From: Pedobacter hiemivivus
GTDB lineage: Bacteria > Bacteroidota > Bacteroidia > Sphingobacteriales > Sphingobacteriaceae
Direction of reading: 5' to 3'
Length of the DNA stretch: 64,000 nt
Assembly (NCBI RefSeq): GCF_004331685.1
Contig: NZ_SJSM01000003.1
Span: 248,001 to 312,000 of the forward strand
A model generated the notes under the pieces. The model was not told where the DNA came from, made no database searches, and saw only the letters and a list, made by a program, of their open reading frames with translations. The position numbers and the translations under genes were made by a program. Of the stretch, positions 8,058 to 15,950 are shown piece by piece (position 1 is the stretch's first letter; each line of letters opens with the position of its first letter).

Positions 8058-11000
8058 ATGATCAAATATTTACTCATCCTTGTAATAGGATTACATACTT
8101 TAATTACAGATGCTTTTTGCCAGCACTTAACTTTTGATAATTATGCTAATCAAAGTGAAATTACTGCTTCGGGAAGCATAACTTTTACATCTGGATTTCA
8201 CGTTGCTGCAGGCAGCAACTTTCGAGCTTATATTTCAGTCCCTGTTATCAATTACTGTATGCCATTGGGTACTGTACCTAGCGTCGGTCGGAATTACCAG
8301 CTTGTCAGCACTATTAAAAAAAGCGGTGTAACGAGTCCTGAACAGTTGTTGGGATTGAATGCCTGCGAGCTTAGTCAAACCATTAAATACTTAGATGGCC
8401 TGGGAAGACCGATTCAGACTGTACAGGTAAAAGGTAGTCCATCTTTAAAAGATCTGGTATTTCCAGTAGTATATGATACAATGGGACGTGAGCCGGTTAA
8501 GTATCTTCCTTATGCAGATGAGGGAACTCCGGGCGGTAGTTATCGGAGTAATGCATTGACAGCCGGGCAAGGAGTTTTCGCTTTCTATAATCCGGCAGGA
8601 GGTAGTGGCCCCCAACAGGCTAACGGAGTGGTCAGAAACCCTTTTCCTTTTGCAGAAACCGTATTTGAAGCTTCTCCCTTAAATAGGGTAGAGCAGCAGG
8701 GCGCTCCTGGTGCTAGTTGGCAAATCTCGGCAGGTCATACCCAGAGGATTGTTTATGGGAGTAATACTACACAAAGTGGTAATTATGGGGTCAAGTTATA
8801 TCGTGCTGCTGCTGGTACAGATCATATCCGTACATTGATAGATGGTGGTTGGTATGCGGTAGGTCAGCTGATTTTAACCATTACCAAGGATGAGAACTGG
8901 ACTGTTGCTGATGGACAGACGGGGACCGTCGAAGAATACAAGAATAATGAAGGTCAGGTTGTTTTGAAACGTTATTTTAATAGAAGAGATGACAACAGTA
9001 TTGAGTCACTCTCTACGTATTATGTGTATGATGATTTTGGTAATCTGAGTTTTGTACTTCCTCCAGGAGCAGAACCTGATTCGGGTTTGCCTGATTCAAC
9101 GGTTTTAGCCAGTTATTGTTATCAGTATAGTTATGATGGCTTTGGGAGATTGATAGAAAAGAAACTTCCGGGTGTAGGTTTGGTTGCTTTGGTTTATAAT
9201 AAGCGCGATCAGTTGGTGTTGAGTCAGAATGCGAATCAATTGGGACGTCAGGAGTGGAACTTTATGCGCTATGATGCCTTGGGAAGAACCATTATGACGG
9301 GAATTCTTACTAATGGGGGGAGTCGTGCTGCGTTGCAGGCTATCCTGGAATTGGAAACTGTGATGTGGGATAAGAGGGACAATACGTTGAATTATGGTTA
9401 TACAACTAATAGCTATCCTTCTGGTGGTTTTAGTCCATTAACAATTAGTTATTATGATGACTATGATTTTCCCGGAAATAGTTTTGGCCAGCCCGGCGTT
9501 GGCGAAATTTCGGGAGACTATGTAAGGGGGCAGCTTACTGGTAAAAAAATCTGGACTTTAGAAAGCACTCCAAAGGTGTTACTTAGTGTAAACTGTTATG
9601 ATGATAAAAATAGGCTAATAACTTTGAAATCTACCAATCATTTGGGGGGGACAGACATCCAAAAAAATACGTATGATTTTATTGGGGAATTACTCAACAC
9701 AACCAGGACTCATATTGTTAATGGGGTGAGTACAGTTATAGCTAACCGCTATGATTACAATCATGCGGGACGTAAATTGAGAAGTTATCAAAAGATCAAT
9801 TCGGATGATGAAGTGCTTTTGAGTGAAAATATTTACAATGAATTGGGGCAACTGATAGAGAAGAAATTACATGATGGATTGCAGCAGAGCAGATATGCTT
9901 ATAATGAAAGGGGCTGGCTAAAAGAAAGTATTTCTAACCAGTTTAGTTTGAAACTGGGTTATGATACTTTAAGTTCTCCGCAATACAATGGAAATATTGC
10001 GACCCAGGAATGGGGAGCCGCGTACAACAATAAGTATTTGTACAGTTATGATAAACTGAACCGGTTAAAAAGTGGTGTTAGTTCTGGTATTGTGATGAGC
10101 GAGGTGCTTTCTTATGATAAGATGGGTAATATTAGTTCGCTGCTGCGTGATGGGGGCAGTCCAAATGTTTATAGTTATTCTGGTAATAAGCTTAACGGGA
10201 TCACTGGAGGATTGAATACCGGTATTTATGAGTATGATAATAATGGTAACGCAGTTAAAGATGGTAGAAACGGAGCAGTCCTTGAATATAACCTTCTGAA
10301 TCTTCCCCGGTTGGTTAATAAGGATGGGGAGGGAAATATTGTTTATAATTATGATGCTGTCGGGAATAAATTAAGGAAGGTTAGTGGAGGTATGATTACC
10401 GATTATGTATCGGGGATCCAATATTTGAATGGCGCTATAGATTTCATTCAGACAGAAGAAGGGCTGGCGAGAAGGAATGGTAATGGTTATACTTATGAAT
10501 ATACTTTATCAGATCACTTGGGTAATACCAGAGCTACATTTTACAAAAATCCTTCGACAGGTGTTTTGGAGGTGCTTCAAAAAGATGATTACTATTCATT
10601 TGGGCTGAGGAAACAATCCCTTGCAGCATCGAATGATAATAAATATCTTTACAATGGCAAGGAGTTGCAGGAGGAGCTGGGACAGCTCGATTACGGCGCA
10701 AGGTTCTATGACCCGGTTATTGGAAGGTGGAATGTAGTGGATCCGCTGGCGGAGAAGTTTCAAAGTTTATCCCCTTATAATTATACTGATAACAACCCTG
10801 TGAATAATACTGATCCAGATGGAATGGATATTCTTTATGGTCAAGGTGTTGGTGGTGGAGATCTTTATACGGGAGCTGATGCCCAAGCTTTATTTGGACA
10901 GCTAAAAGCATCTCAGCAAGGGGATCAGGATGATAAAAAGAAGAAAGAGAAGCCTAAAAGTGAACAGTTGTTGGATGGTCTTGTTTCTGGTTTAAAAGAT

Positions 11001-11441
11001 TTGGCTAATGCACTTGCTCCAATTAGGCCAGCAACAGAAGATGATCCGCAATCTCTTAGTGAATGGTGGGATGGTATAAAAAGTGCCCCAAGTAATATTT
11101 CTGACATTTATTCAGACGGATCGCTGGAAGATAAGACTAGATTAACTGCTTCTTTAATTGGATTGTTTAGAGGTAAAAAACCTTCTGTTTCCGGTGTGAT
11201 GCTTGCTGGAGCGAAAGGAGGGAGTAAGTTATTGTATTTTGGGAAAATTGCCGTAAATAGAGATGTTTTTCATAGAGTAATAAAGAAAGAGATATTAAGA
11301 AATGCAGGAGATTTTGTGAAAAAGGTTGGGGGGAATCCCGATGTGGGCGTTGTTGGAGGTAATATACAGTTGATCGGTAATGGACCATATAAGGGTAAAA
11401 CCTTTCAAACCACTCTTAAAGCTTCGGAATACTTAAAATAA
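8058..11441 (+). CDS. DUF6443-RHS polymorphic toxin (module 1)
   Basis: 1127 aa. A signal peptide (about residues 1-21) is followed by a short Gly/Ser beta motif (SGSITFTSGFHVAAGSNF) typical of the N-terminus of this group. A DUF6443 domain covers about residues 90-260 (QTIKYLDGLGRPIQTVQV). YD-type RHS repeats run to about 850, and the RHS core closes at about 870-923 with [20 protein letters not shown] and a DPDGMD end motif at 919-924. The remaining 200 residues are the variable tip. Its last 60 residues hold DVFHRVIKKEIL (His1072, Lys1076, Lys1077) and GNIQLIGNGPYKGKTFQTTL, a compact alpha/beta layout like small RNase toxins, but I cannot assign a named toxin family. An 111-aa ORF starts 11 nt after the stop and is the expected immunity gene. 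The signal peptide implies a periplasmic stage before release. Confidence 0.88.
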   Translation: MIKYLLILVIGLHTLITDAFCQHLTFDNYANQSEITASGSITFTSGFHVAAGSNFRAYISVPVINYCMPLGTVPSVGRNYQLVSTIKKSGVTSPEQLLGLNACELSQTIKYLDGLGRPIQTVQVKGSPSLKDLVFPVVYDTMGREPVKYLPYADEGTPGGSYRSNALTAGQGVFAFYNPAGGSGPQQANGVVRNPFPFAETVFEASPLNRVEQQGAPGASWQISAGHTQRIVYGSNTTQSGNYGVKLYRAAAGTDHIRTLIDGGWYAVGQLILTITKDENWTVADGQTGTVEEYKNNEGQVVLKRYFNRRDDNSIESLSTYYVYDDFGNLSFVLPPGAEPDSGLPDSTVLASYCYQYSYDGFGRLIEKKLPGVGLVALVYNKRDQLVLSQNANQLGRQEWNFMRYDALGRTIMTGILTNGGSRAALQAILELETVMWDKRDNTLNYGYTTNSYPSGGFSPLTISYYDDYDFPGNSFGQPGVGEISGDYVRGQLTGKKIWTLESTPKVLLSVNCYDDKNRLITLKSTNHLGGTDIQKNTYDFIGELLNTTRTHIVNGVSTVIANRYDYNHAGRKLRSYQKINSDDEVLLSENIYNELGQLIEKKLHDGLQQSRYAYNERGWLKESISNQFSLKLGYDTLSSPQYNGNIATQEWGAAYNNKYLYSYDKLNRLKSGVSSGIVMSEVLSYDKMGNISSLLRDGGSPNVYSYSGNKLNGITGGLNTGIYEYDNNGNAVKDGRNGAVLEYNLLNLPRLVNKDGEGNIVYNYDAVGNKLRKVSGGMITDYVSGIQYLNGAIDFIQTEEGLARRNGNGYTYEYTLSDHLGNTRATFYKNPSTGVLEVLQKDDYYSFGLRKQSLAASNDNKYLYNGKELQEELGQLDYGARFYDPVIGRWNVVDPLAEKFQSLSPYNYTDNNPVNNTDPDGMDILYGQGVGGGDLYTGADAQALFGQLKASQQGDQDDKKKKEKPKSEQLLDGLVSGLKDLANALAPIRPATEDDPQSLSEWWDGIKSAPSNISDIYSDGSLEDKTRLTASLIGLFRGKKPSVSGVMLAGAKGGSKLLYFGKIAVNRDVFHRVIKKEILRNAGDFVKKVGGNPDVGVVGGNIQLIGNGPYKGKTFQTTLKASEYLK

Positions 11442-11452
11442 AAGTAGAATAT

Positions 11453-11788
11453 ATGGGTACAGCATACGAAATAAGGATAAACTGCAATGAGCAGGGGAAA
11501 AAAAATATTGAAGGTATTTTGGGGGTATCCAGTGATGATTCATCAATGGGATGGAGCTTGACAATTGAAGAAAGCTCTCCCCAATTTTTAGATGCTTTGA
11601 ATGTTTTTACTGATTTAATATCAAGTAATCTACAGAAGTTAAATAAGATTGGAATTAAAACCGATATGATAACCTTTTGGTATTTATATGAATATGAGCA
11701 GCAATGCAATATGGAGTTTTGGCCTGATATCACTAAGAGAATTGGTGAATTAGGAATCGTATTATGTATTAGTTGTTGGGAGAAATAG
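11453..11788 (+). CDS. Probable immunity protein for the module 1 RHS toxin
   Basis: 111 aa, no signal peptide or membrane segment, rich in acidic and aromatic residues (for example ITFWYLYEYEQQCNMEFWP near residues 74-92). Position supports the call: it starts 11 nt downstream of the RHS toxin stop, is transcribed the same way, and is closed by a strong terminator at 11833. A cytoplasmic soluble protein would fit an intracellular (nuclease-like) toxin. I do not recognise the family by motif. Immunity genes are normally specific to one tip, so lack of wider similarity would not count against it. Confidence 0.7.
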   Translation: MGTAYEIRINCNEQGKKNIEGILGVSSDDSSMGWSLTIEESSPQFLDALNVFTDLISSNLQKLNKIGIKTDMITFWYLYEYEQQCNMEFWPDITKRIGELGIVLCISCWEK

Positions 11789-11832
11789 CTATCAACTTGG
11801 CACTTTAAGTATGACGCTTTACTATTTAGCCG

Positions 11833-11872
11833 ATAGGCTGCATATCTGTTTATGCAGCCTATTGTTGTTTTT
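11833..11872 (+). terminator. Rho-independent terminator after RHS module 1
   Basis: A perfect 11-bp stem (ATAGGCTGCAT at 11833-11843 with ATGCAGCCTAT at 11852-11862), an 8-nt loop, and then a T-rich run. It lies 45 nt after the immunity gene stop. Confidence 0.8.
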
Positions 11873-11887
11873 ATACCTGCAAGTTGT

Positions 11888-11934
11888 GTTTTTGGGTACC
11901 CAAAAACCTGCTTGCCTTCGCTTAGGAGCGAAGG
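11888..11934. repeat. Two adjacent palindromes at the edge of the recombination scar
   Basis: 11888-11907 is a perfect 20-bp palindrome centred on GGTACC (flanked by five T and five A). 11915-11934 is an 8-bp stem (CCTTCGCT/AGCGAAGG) with a 4-nt loop. Both lie between the module 1 terminator and the XRE fragment. They may be transcription or recombination signals; role unknown. Confidence 0.5.
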
Positions 11935-11972
11935 AGAGGAAACCTTCGCAACTTGGTTTCTGCTACAGAGGG

Positions 11973-12172
11973 TTACTTACTGCCTTTTAAGAGTTCGTTC
12001 TTTTCCCTTTCAGCTTGTAACAGACGTTCATAGAGTTCCATTACCTTGTCCAGCGGGTTAAAAGTGCACTGGTAGTTGAAATAACTCTGATCGTGGAAGT
12101 AGTTGATAATGGCATCTTCAGTGAAGCTCTTGATGGCCTGGGGTGTAACGCCTAAAGCCTTTGCAACCTTGC
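11973..12172 (-). pseudogene. C-terminal fragment of an XRE-family regulator
   Basis: On the minus strand, about 65 codons remain open to a stop at 11973-11975. They read SGKVAKALGVTPQAIKSF followed by TEDAIINYFHDQSYFNYQ, then CTFNPLDKVMELYERLLQAE and a lysine-rich end. This matches the end of the HTH and the C-terminal tail of Bacteroidota XRE regulators, where a helix of the VAKALGVTPEAIKNF type precedes an acidic linker and a leucine-rich coiled coil. The N-terminal HTH is missing: at about 12172 the sequence changes abruptly into the recombinase fragment on the other strand. It is therefore a scar, not a working repressor. Confidence 0.7.
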
Positions 12173-12759
12173 CACTCGAAGCTTTATATGAGAGCTATGC
12201 GGTTAAAGATGAACGCAGCCAGCGAAATAAGGTCATGTTGTCCCTGCTGATCTATCAGGGTGTCAGCAATGCGGAACTGCATAAACTGGAGGCCGGCCAT
12301 GTTAAATTAAAGGAAGGGAAACTCTATGTTCCGGCATCAGGACAGAGTAACAGCAGGATATTGAAGCTGGAAGCCTTCCAGGTTATGGAACTATATGAAT
12401 ACATCCATGTGACCAGGTCAAAGATATTGTCGGAACGTAGCAAAGAACGTTCAGGAAGAAAACCCAAAGCAATGAAAGCAGCTAAGCAGATCCACCAGCT
12501 TTTTATCAGTATGAATGGTTGTGAAAATATCAAAAACAGCTTATACCACATTAACCAGGCTTTGCGTAAACTAAATCCTAAGTATAAAAATGCGGTACAG
12601 ATCCGCCAGAGTGTGATCACTGAATGGCTGAAGGAAAAGGACTTACGGACAGTCCAGTATATGGCTGGCCACCGATATGTAAGCTCTACAGAGCGTTACC
12701 AGACCAGTAATCTGGAGGATCTGAAAGAAGCCCTGAACAAACACCATCCCTTAAAATAA
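12103..12759 (+). pseudogene. Truncated tyrosine recombinase (integrase catalytic part)
   Basis: The open frame is 218 codons, but the first 23 or so overlap the antisense XRE fragment and are probably not native. From about residue 24 the protein matches the catalytic domain of Bacteroidota tyrosine integrases: KVMLSLLIYQGVSNAELHKL (first box, where the usual Arg is Ser), IRQSVITEWLKEKDLRTVQY (second box Arg) and GHRYVSSTERYQ with His and the nucleophile Tyr near the C-terminus. The N-terminal SAM-like core-binding domain of about 100 residues is absent. It may have driven cassette exchange at this locus before truncation. An isolated catalytic fragment is unlikely to recombine DNA by itself, though activity with a partner cannot be excluded. 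Confidence 0.75.
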
Positions 12760-13465
12760 GAGCATAAAAAATGAGCAAGCGGGAATTGGGCAGCAGCCCT
12801 ATTCTCTGCCCTTACGCTACCGCTAGAGGGGTTTGAAGTATACTCCGGGTATACTTTACCACCTTCACACTATCGGCAAGGCCGAAAAGAGTTACTCGCC
12901 GGTATACTCTGGTACCAGAAGCCTGCGGCAGCATGGTGCTTCGCAGTATAGTAGTTGGGGAATCTTCCATTCCCCAAACCCCTTTGGAACCTCTTACTGA
13001 TAGAAAGAGCCGCTCTTTCCTCCTCACTGCCAAAGCACTTTCCATCAGTAAGAGGTCACCACCCAAAAGCAACCAACGGGAGTAGTAAAAGTAGTTTTTG
13101 TATAGCAAAAACATAAACTTGCTCCATCAATGCTCCAACGAGAATAGAGGTTTGGGGTGATCATTTGTTAAGCCCCCAAAAGCGGAAGAAGGGAGAGCTG
13201 TCAAGGGAACGTGGAATAAATGGCCATTGCGGGCAGGATAAGAGCGTTTATGCCGCGAAAGTCCCTTTACTGCTTTTCCTTCTGAGGCTATCTTTGCTGT
13301 AACATATGATCAGCCTTACCTACCGCAGAAACTCTCCGAAGAACGAAATTACTCCACTTGTAAAACCCGAACAAAAAACTAACTTTACGATAAAAGGAAC
13401 GTTCTTTATAAAGCTGAAAAGTCGCTGCCAGCGAATCCGGTGAACCTTGAAAAAGTTGCGTAAGG
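12760..13465. other. Palindrome-dense, GC-richer non-coding stretch
   Basis: 706 bp without a credible gene; short ORFs on either strand have no recognisable domains. By eye it is richer in G and C than the flanking genes. It holds several perfect inverted repeats: AGTATAC/GTATACT (12837-12855), TTGGGGAAT/ATTCCCCAA (12955-12977), and CCTCTTACTGAT/ATCAGTAAGAGG (12990-13055), the last enclosing a further hairpin GAAAGAG/CTCTTTC (13003-13019). The composition and position between a recombinase fragment and an orphan RHS tip suggest imported DNA, possibly from an integrative element. Function not known. Confidence 0.55.
12990..13055. repeat. Nested inverted repeat (12-bp arms with an inner hairpin)
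   Basis: CCTCTTACTGAT (12990-13001) pairs with ATCAGTAAGAGG (13044-13055). Immediately inside, GAAAGAG and CTCTTTC form a 7-bp stem with a 3-nt loop at 13003-13019. The shape suits a protein-binding or origin-like site, or a structured RNA; no evidence decides between them. Confidence 0.55.
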
Positions 13466-14281
13466 GTGTTAGATTATGGAGCAAGGTTTTATGATCCAGT
13501 GATTGGAAGATGGAATGTGATTGATCCGCTGGCGGAGAAGAGCCGAGAATTTTCACCCTATGTATATGGAAGTAGTAACCCTATCCGTTTTATTGATCCT
13601 GATGGTAGGGAATCGAACGATATTATAATTAGGGGTTTAAATAAATCTAGTTTGACTATAAAAACAACAGCCATTAATTTGGAATTAAATGCAAAAGTTG
13701 ATTTCAGTGGTAATCATTCTATTGCTGATGTATCTAACGTCGCTTTTGGATATCAAACATCTGCAATTGCGACAGCAACATTTGGAACAGGATATAGTGG
13801 TAGCGGTTATAAACTAAGTACAATGTTTCTTGGAGGAAAATATTCTGGGGTTTGGCATGATTATGTTGGTGTAGAAGGGCAGGCTGTCTTGGGAACAACA
13901 AGTGCCGAAGCGAGCATTGGTGCAGGAAAAAGCTATTTTTTGGCGTTTAATCATCCTGAGGCTGGGGTAAATAATTCAAATTCACCGATGGGGTTTGCAG
14001 GAGATTATAGTGGTGGAGGAGTTTCAGGTTCTTATAAGCCACTTATTGGAGATGTTAATGTCAGTGGTCAATATTCTACGTCCTCAGATAAGTCTTGGAC
14101 TGTGTGGTCACTTGGTGCATCTATTGCTATTGGTCCTTCTGGTGGGGTGTTTGGAGGTGGTAGCGTCTCTGGAGGGGTACATAAAGGGACTACCAGGCTC
14201 ACAAGCCCAGGTGTTGAATCTAACAAAATGCCTTGGTATAGCAAAGTAGCAAATTGGGCAACTCATCTTTTACCTTTTTAA
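13466..14281 (+). pseudogene. Orphan RHS C-terminal tip (displaced cassette)
   Basis: The frame opens with GTG and reads at once into the end of an RHS core ([20 protein letters not shown], then DPDGRE at about residues 44-49). The bulk of an RHS protein, including signal peptide and repeats, is missing upstream. The remaining 220 residues form a different tip from those of modules 1 and 2: rich in Gly, Ser and Thr, likely beta, with repeated GxY/GGG stretches and an end of [15 protein letters not shown]. No toxin family is recognised. The join occurs exactly in the conserved core motif, as expected for displaced rhs tips that can be swapped onto a full-length gene by homologous recombination. 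A candidate immunity gene follows at 11 nt. Without a proper start it is probably silent. Confidence 0.75.
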
Positions 14282-14292
14282 TAAAATATAAT

Positions 14293-14754
14293 ATGAAACA
14301 AAACTCGAAAACCTTGTTATTCATTCTAGGAATAGTAATCGTTTTTATATTAATTATGATCATTGTGGAAAAGGGCAATGATAAAATAAAAGCAGAAAAT
14401 AATGCATCTATAGATGAAAATTTAAGCCGGATTCAATTAAAGGGAAAGGTTATTCATTTTTCTATTATAGATCGCTATGGGAAACAATATTATATGATTT
14501 GTATTAAGCTCGATTATTCGAATGTTAGTGATTTCTATTTGTTTAAACAGTCTCGTGGTTTAAAAATTAAAGATGGAATAGCAACAATGTCTGGTGGAAT
14601 TTTTATGAAAGATAAAATAATAAATTATGTAGAGATTAATATGAATAATAGCGGGAAGGAGAAATTTCTTTATAAGAATGGAGATGCAGAAGAATTTGAT
14701 CTTTCTTATGGTGCTGGAGGGATTGAAGAAGGTGATATGAATGTATGTAATTAG
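14293..14754 (+). CDS. Membrane-anchored putative immunity protein of the orphan tip
   Basis: 153 aa from the ATG at 14293, chosen over an upstream in-frame start because it directly precedes a good N-terminus (MKQNSKTLLFILGIVIVF). Residues 8-28 form one membrane helix; the rest is a soluble domain of mixed charge with no motif I know. It begins 11 nt after the orphan tip stop, the same spacing as the immunity gene of module 1. A membrane-bound immunity protein would fit a toxin acting at the membrane or in the periplasm. The assignment rests on position only. It may still protect against sister cells that carry the full-length toxin. Confidence 0.6.
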   Translation: MKQNSKTLLFILGIVIVFILIMIIVEKGNDKIKAENNASIDENLSRIQLKGKVIHFSIIDRYGKQYYMICIKLDYSNVSDFYLFKQSRGLKIKDGIATMSGGIFMKDKIINYVEINMNNSGKEKFLYKNGDAEEFDLSYGAGGIEEGDMNVCN

Positions 14755-14955
14755 ATGTTATAATAAAGGGTTCTGGGTTGCATTCAAATCTTTGGAACTG
14801 GGGATCAAGAGTGTTATATAGATTCGCCAGAATGTGGCTGTCCAATTGCTTAGATGAAAGGGATTCGGGGAAATTCAGTACATGATTAGGTACGTATTTT
14901 AGTTCAAGAGAGGGCTTATAGCCTATTTGAGGCTCAAAGGAGGTGAAGTGAATTA

Positions 14956-14997
14956 AATTTAATATTTTCTCTCCCTATCCAATTAAAATATTAAATT
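14956..14997. repeat. 13-bp inverted repeat upstream of the secretion operon
   Basis: AATTTAATATTTT (14956-14968) and its exact complement (14985-14997) with a 16-nt loop, ending 21 nt before the pseudopilin start. All A/T, so weak as a terminator and with no T-run after it; it may be an operator or part of the leader. Nothing else was found in 14755-15018. Confidence 0.45.
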
Positions 14998-15018
14998 AGG
15001 TGAAAATTATCGCTGCTC

Positions 15019-15438
15019 ATGATTAAACGGCTCCTAAAACAAAAGGTTAAAGCATATACGCTTACAGAAATACTGGTTGTATTGGTTATTATTGGTATTT
15101 TGGTTTTACTGGCACTCCCTAATTTATTGCCCTTAATTACTAAGGCAAAAAGTACAGAAGCTAAAGTTCAGTTAGAGCACCTTTCAACTTTGCAGCAAAG
15201 TTTCTTCTACGAGAAATCTAAGTATAGTTCCGATCTGACCGAGCTTGGTTTTATCCAGGAGAAGTTAACTACAGATGGAAAAGACGGCAGGGCTAATTAC
15301 AAAATTGAAATAGTCAATTCCACAAACAATACTTTCCTTGCTCGTGCTACAGCGGTTACTGATTTCGATGGGGATGGAACTTTTAATGTCTGGGAGATCG
15401 ATCAGGCAAAGAATCTGAAAGAAGTAGTAGCAGATTAA
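15019..15438 (+). CDS. Type II secretion/type IV pilus-like major pseudopilin
   Basis: 139 aa. A short basic leader (MIKRLLKQKVKA) is followed by YTLTEILVVLVIIGILVLLA, the class III prepilin signature: cleavage is expected after Ala12, leaving Tyr as residue 1 and Glu at +5 (Glu17). The hydrophobic helix spans residues 13-34. The C-terminal part ends with DFDGDGTFNVWEID, an Asp-rich loop like the calcium site of GspG-type pseudopilins. It is the first gene of the operon, and the peptidase that would process it overlaps its stop by one base. The product would assemble into a short periplasmic pseudopilus. GspG of a T2SS or a minor type IV pilin are both possible; the neighbours favour a T2SS-like machine. 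Confidence 0.88.
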   Translation: MIKRLLKQKVKAYTLTEILVVLVIIGILVLLALPNLLPLITKAKSTEAKVQLEHLSTLQQSFFYEKSKYSSDLTELGFIQEKLTTDGKDGRANYKIEIVNSTNNTFLARATAVTDFDGDGTFNVWEIDQAKNLKEVVAD

Positions 15439-15950
15439 TGGTCTTATTGCAAGTTGTAATGCTATTATGCCTGGCTTTTATCTGCTATCAGGATCTCGTT
15501 TACCGGGCGGTATACTGGCTGTGCTTTCCTGTATTAGCTGCAGTGATGTTTATGTCCAAATATAATCTGAAGGGCTTACAAGAAGCATTCATAAATGCTA
15601 CGTATGGTATCTCCTTTCTAATGGTTCAGCTACTGATCCTTTGGAGTTATTTTTCTATTAAAAATAAGAAAGTAATAAATCTGACTAATGATTATCTGGG
15701 CTGGGGCGATGTTTTGTTTTTAGCAGCCATTCCTTTCTACCTATCGCCAGTAAATTACATTTTATTTTATGTGATAAGCTTGATTGCAGTACTGTTATAT
15801 ACTATTGTTGTCGCTTCGTTAAAAGGTAAAACCAACAACCCCCATATTCCTCTGGCAGGATTGCAGGCTGGATTGTTGGTTCTGGTCATGCTGGTTGATT
15901 TTGTCTCTCCAAAATTTATGTTATATGATGACAGCTGGCTATACTTTTGA
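15438..15950 (+). CDS. Prepilin peptidase (A24 family, short form)
   Basis: 170 aa, almost entirely hydrophobic with about six membrane helices. It has the two aspartates of A24 peptidases in their usual settings: Asp19 in CYQDLVYRAVYW and Asp91 in YLGWGDVLFLAA. The enzyme cleaves the leader of prepilins on the cytoplasmic face of the inner membrane. It lacks the N-terminal methyltransferase domain and its cysteine pairs found in GspO/PilD, so it is a peptidase-only form like archaeal or TadV enzymes. The ATG overlaps the pseudopilin stop by one base and its 3' end overlaps gspE, which indicates tight translational coupling. Confidence 0.85.
   Translation: MVLLQVVMLLCLAFICYQDLVYRAVYWLCFPVLAAVMFMSKYNLKGLQEAFINATYGISFLMVQLLILWSYFSIKNKKVINLTNDYLGWGDVLFLAAIPFYLSPVNYILFYVISLIAVLLYTIVVASLKGKTNNPHIPLAGLQAGLLVLVMLVDFVSPKFMLYDDSWLYF

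Noticed and set aside
12812..13114. Minus-strand open frame of 100 codons in the palindrome-rich stretch
   Set aside because: Odd composition, no domain or signal peptide, and it runs across several inverted repeats; probably chance.
13199..13260. GCGAAAGTC in a GC-rich context, reminiscent of a group II intron domain V
   Set aside because: The flanking bases do not complete the domain V stem and no intron-encoded reverse transcriptase is present.
15895..15924. TTG start for GspE
   Set aside because: It extends ten codons into the prepilin peptidase gene with no conserved residues; two ATGs follow at 15925 and 15928.
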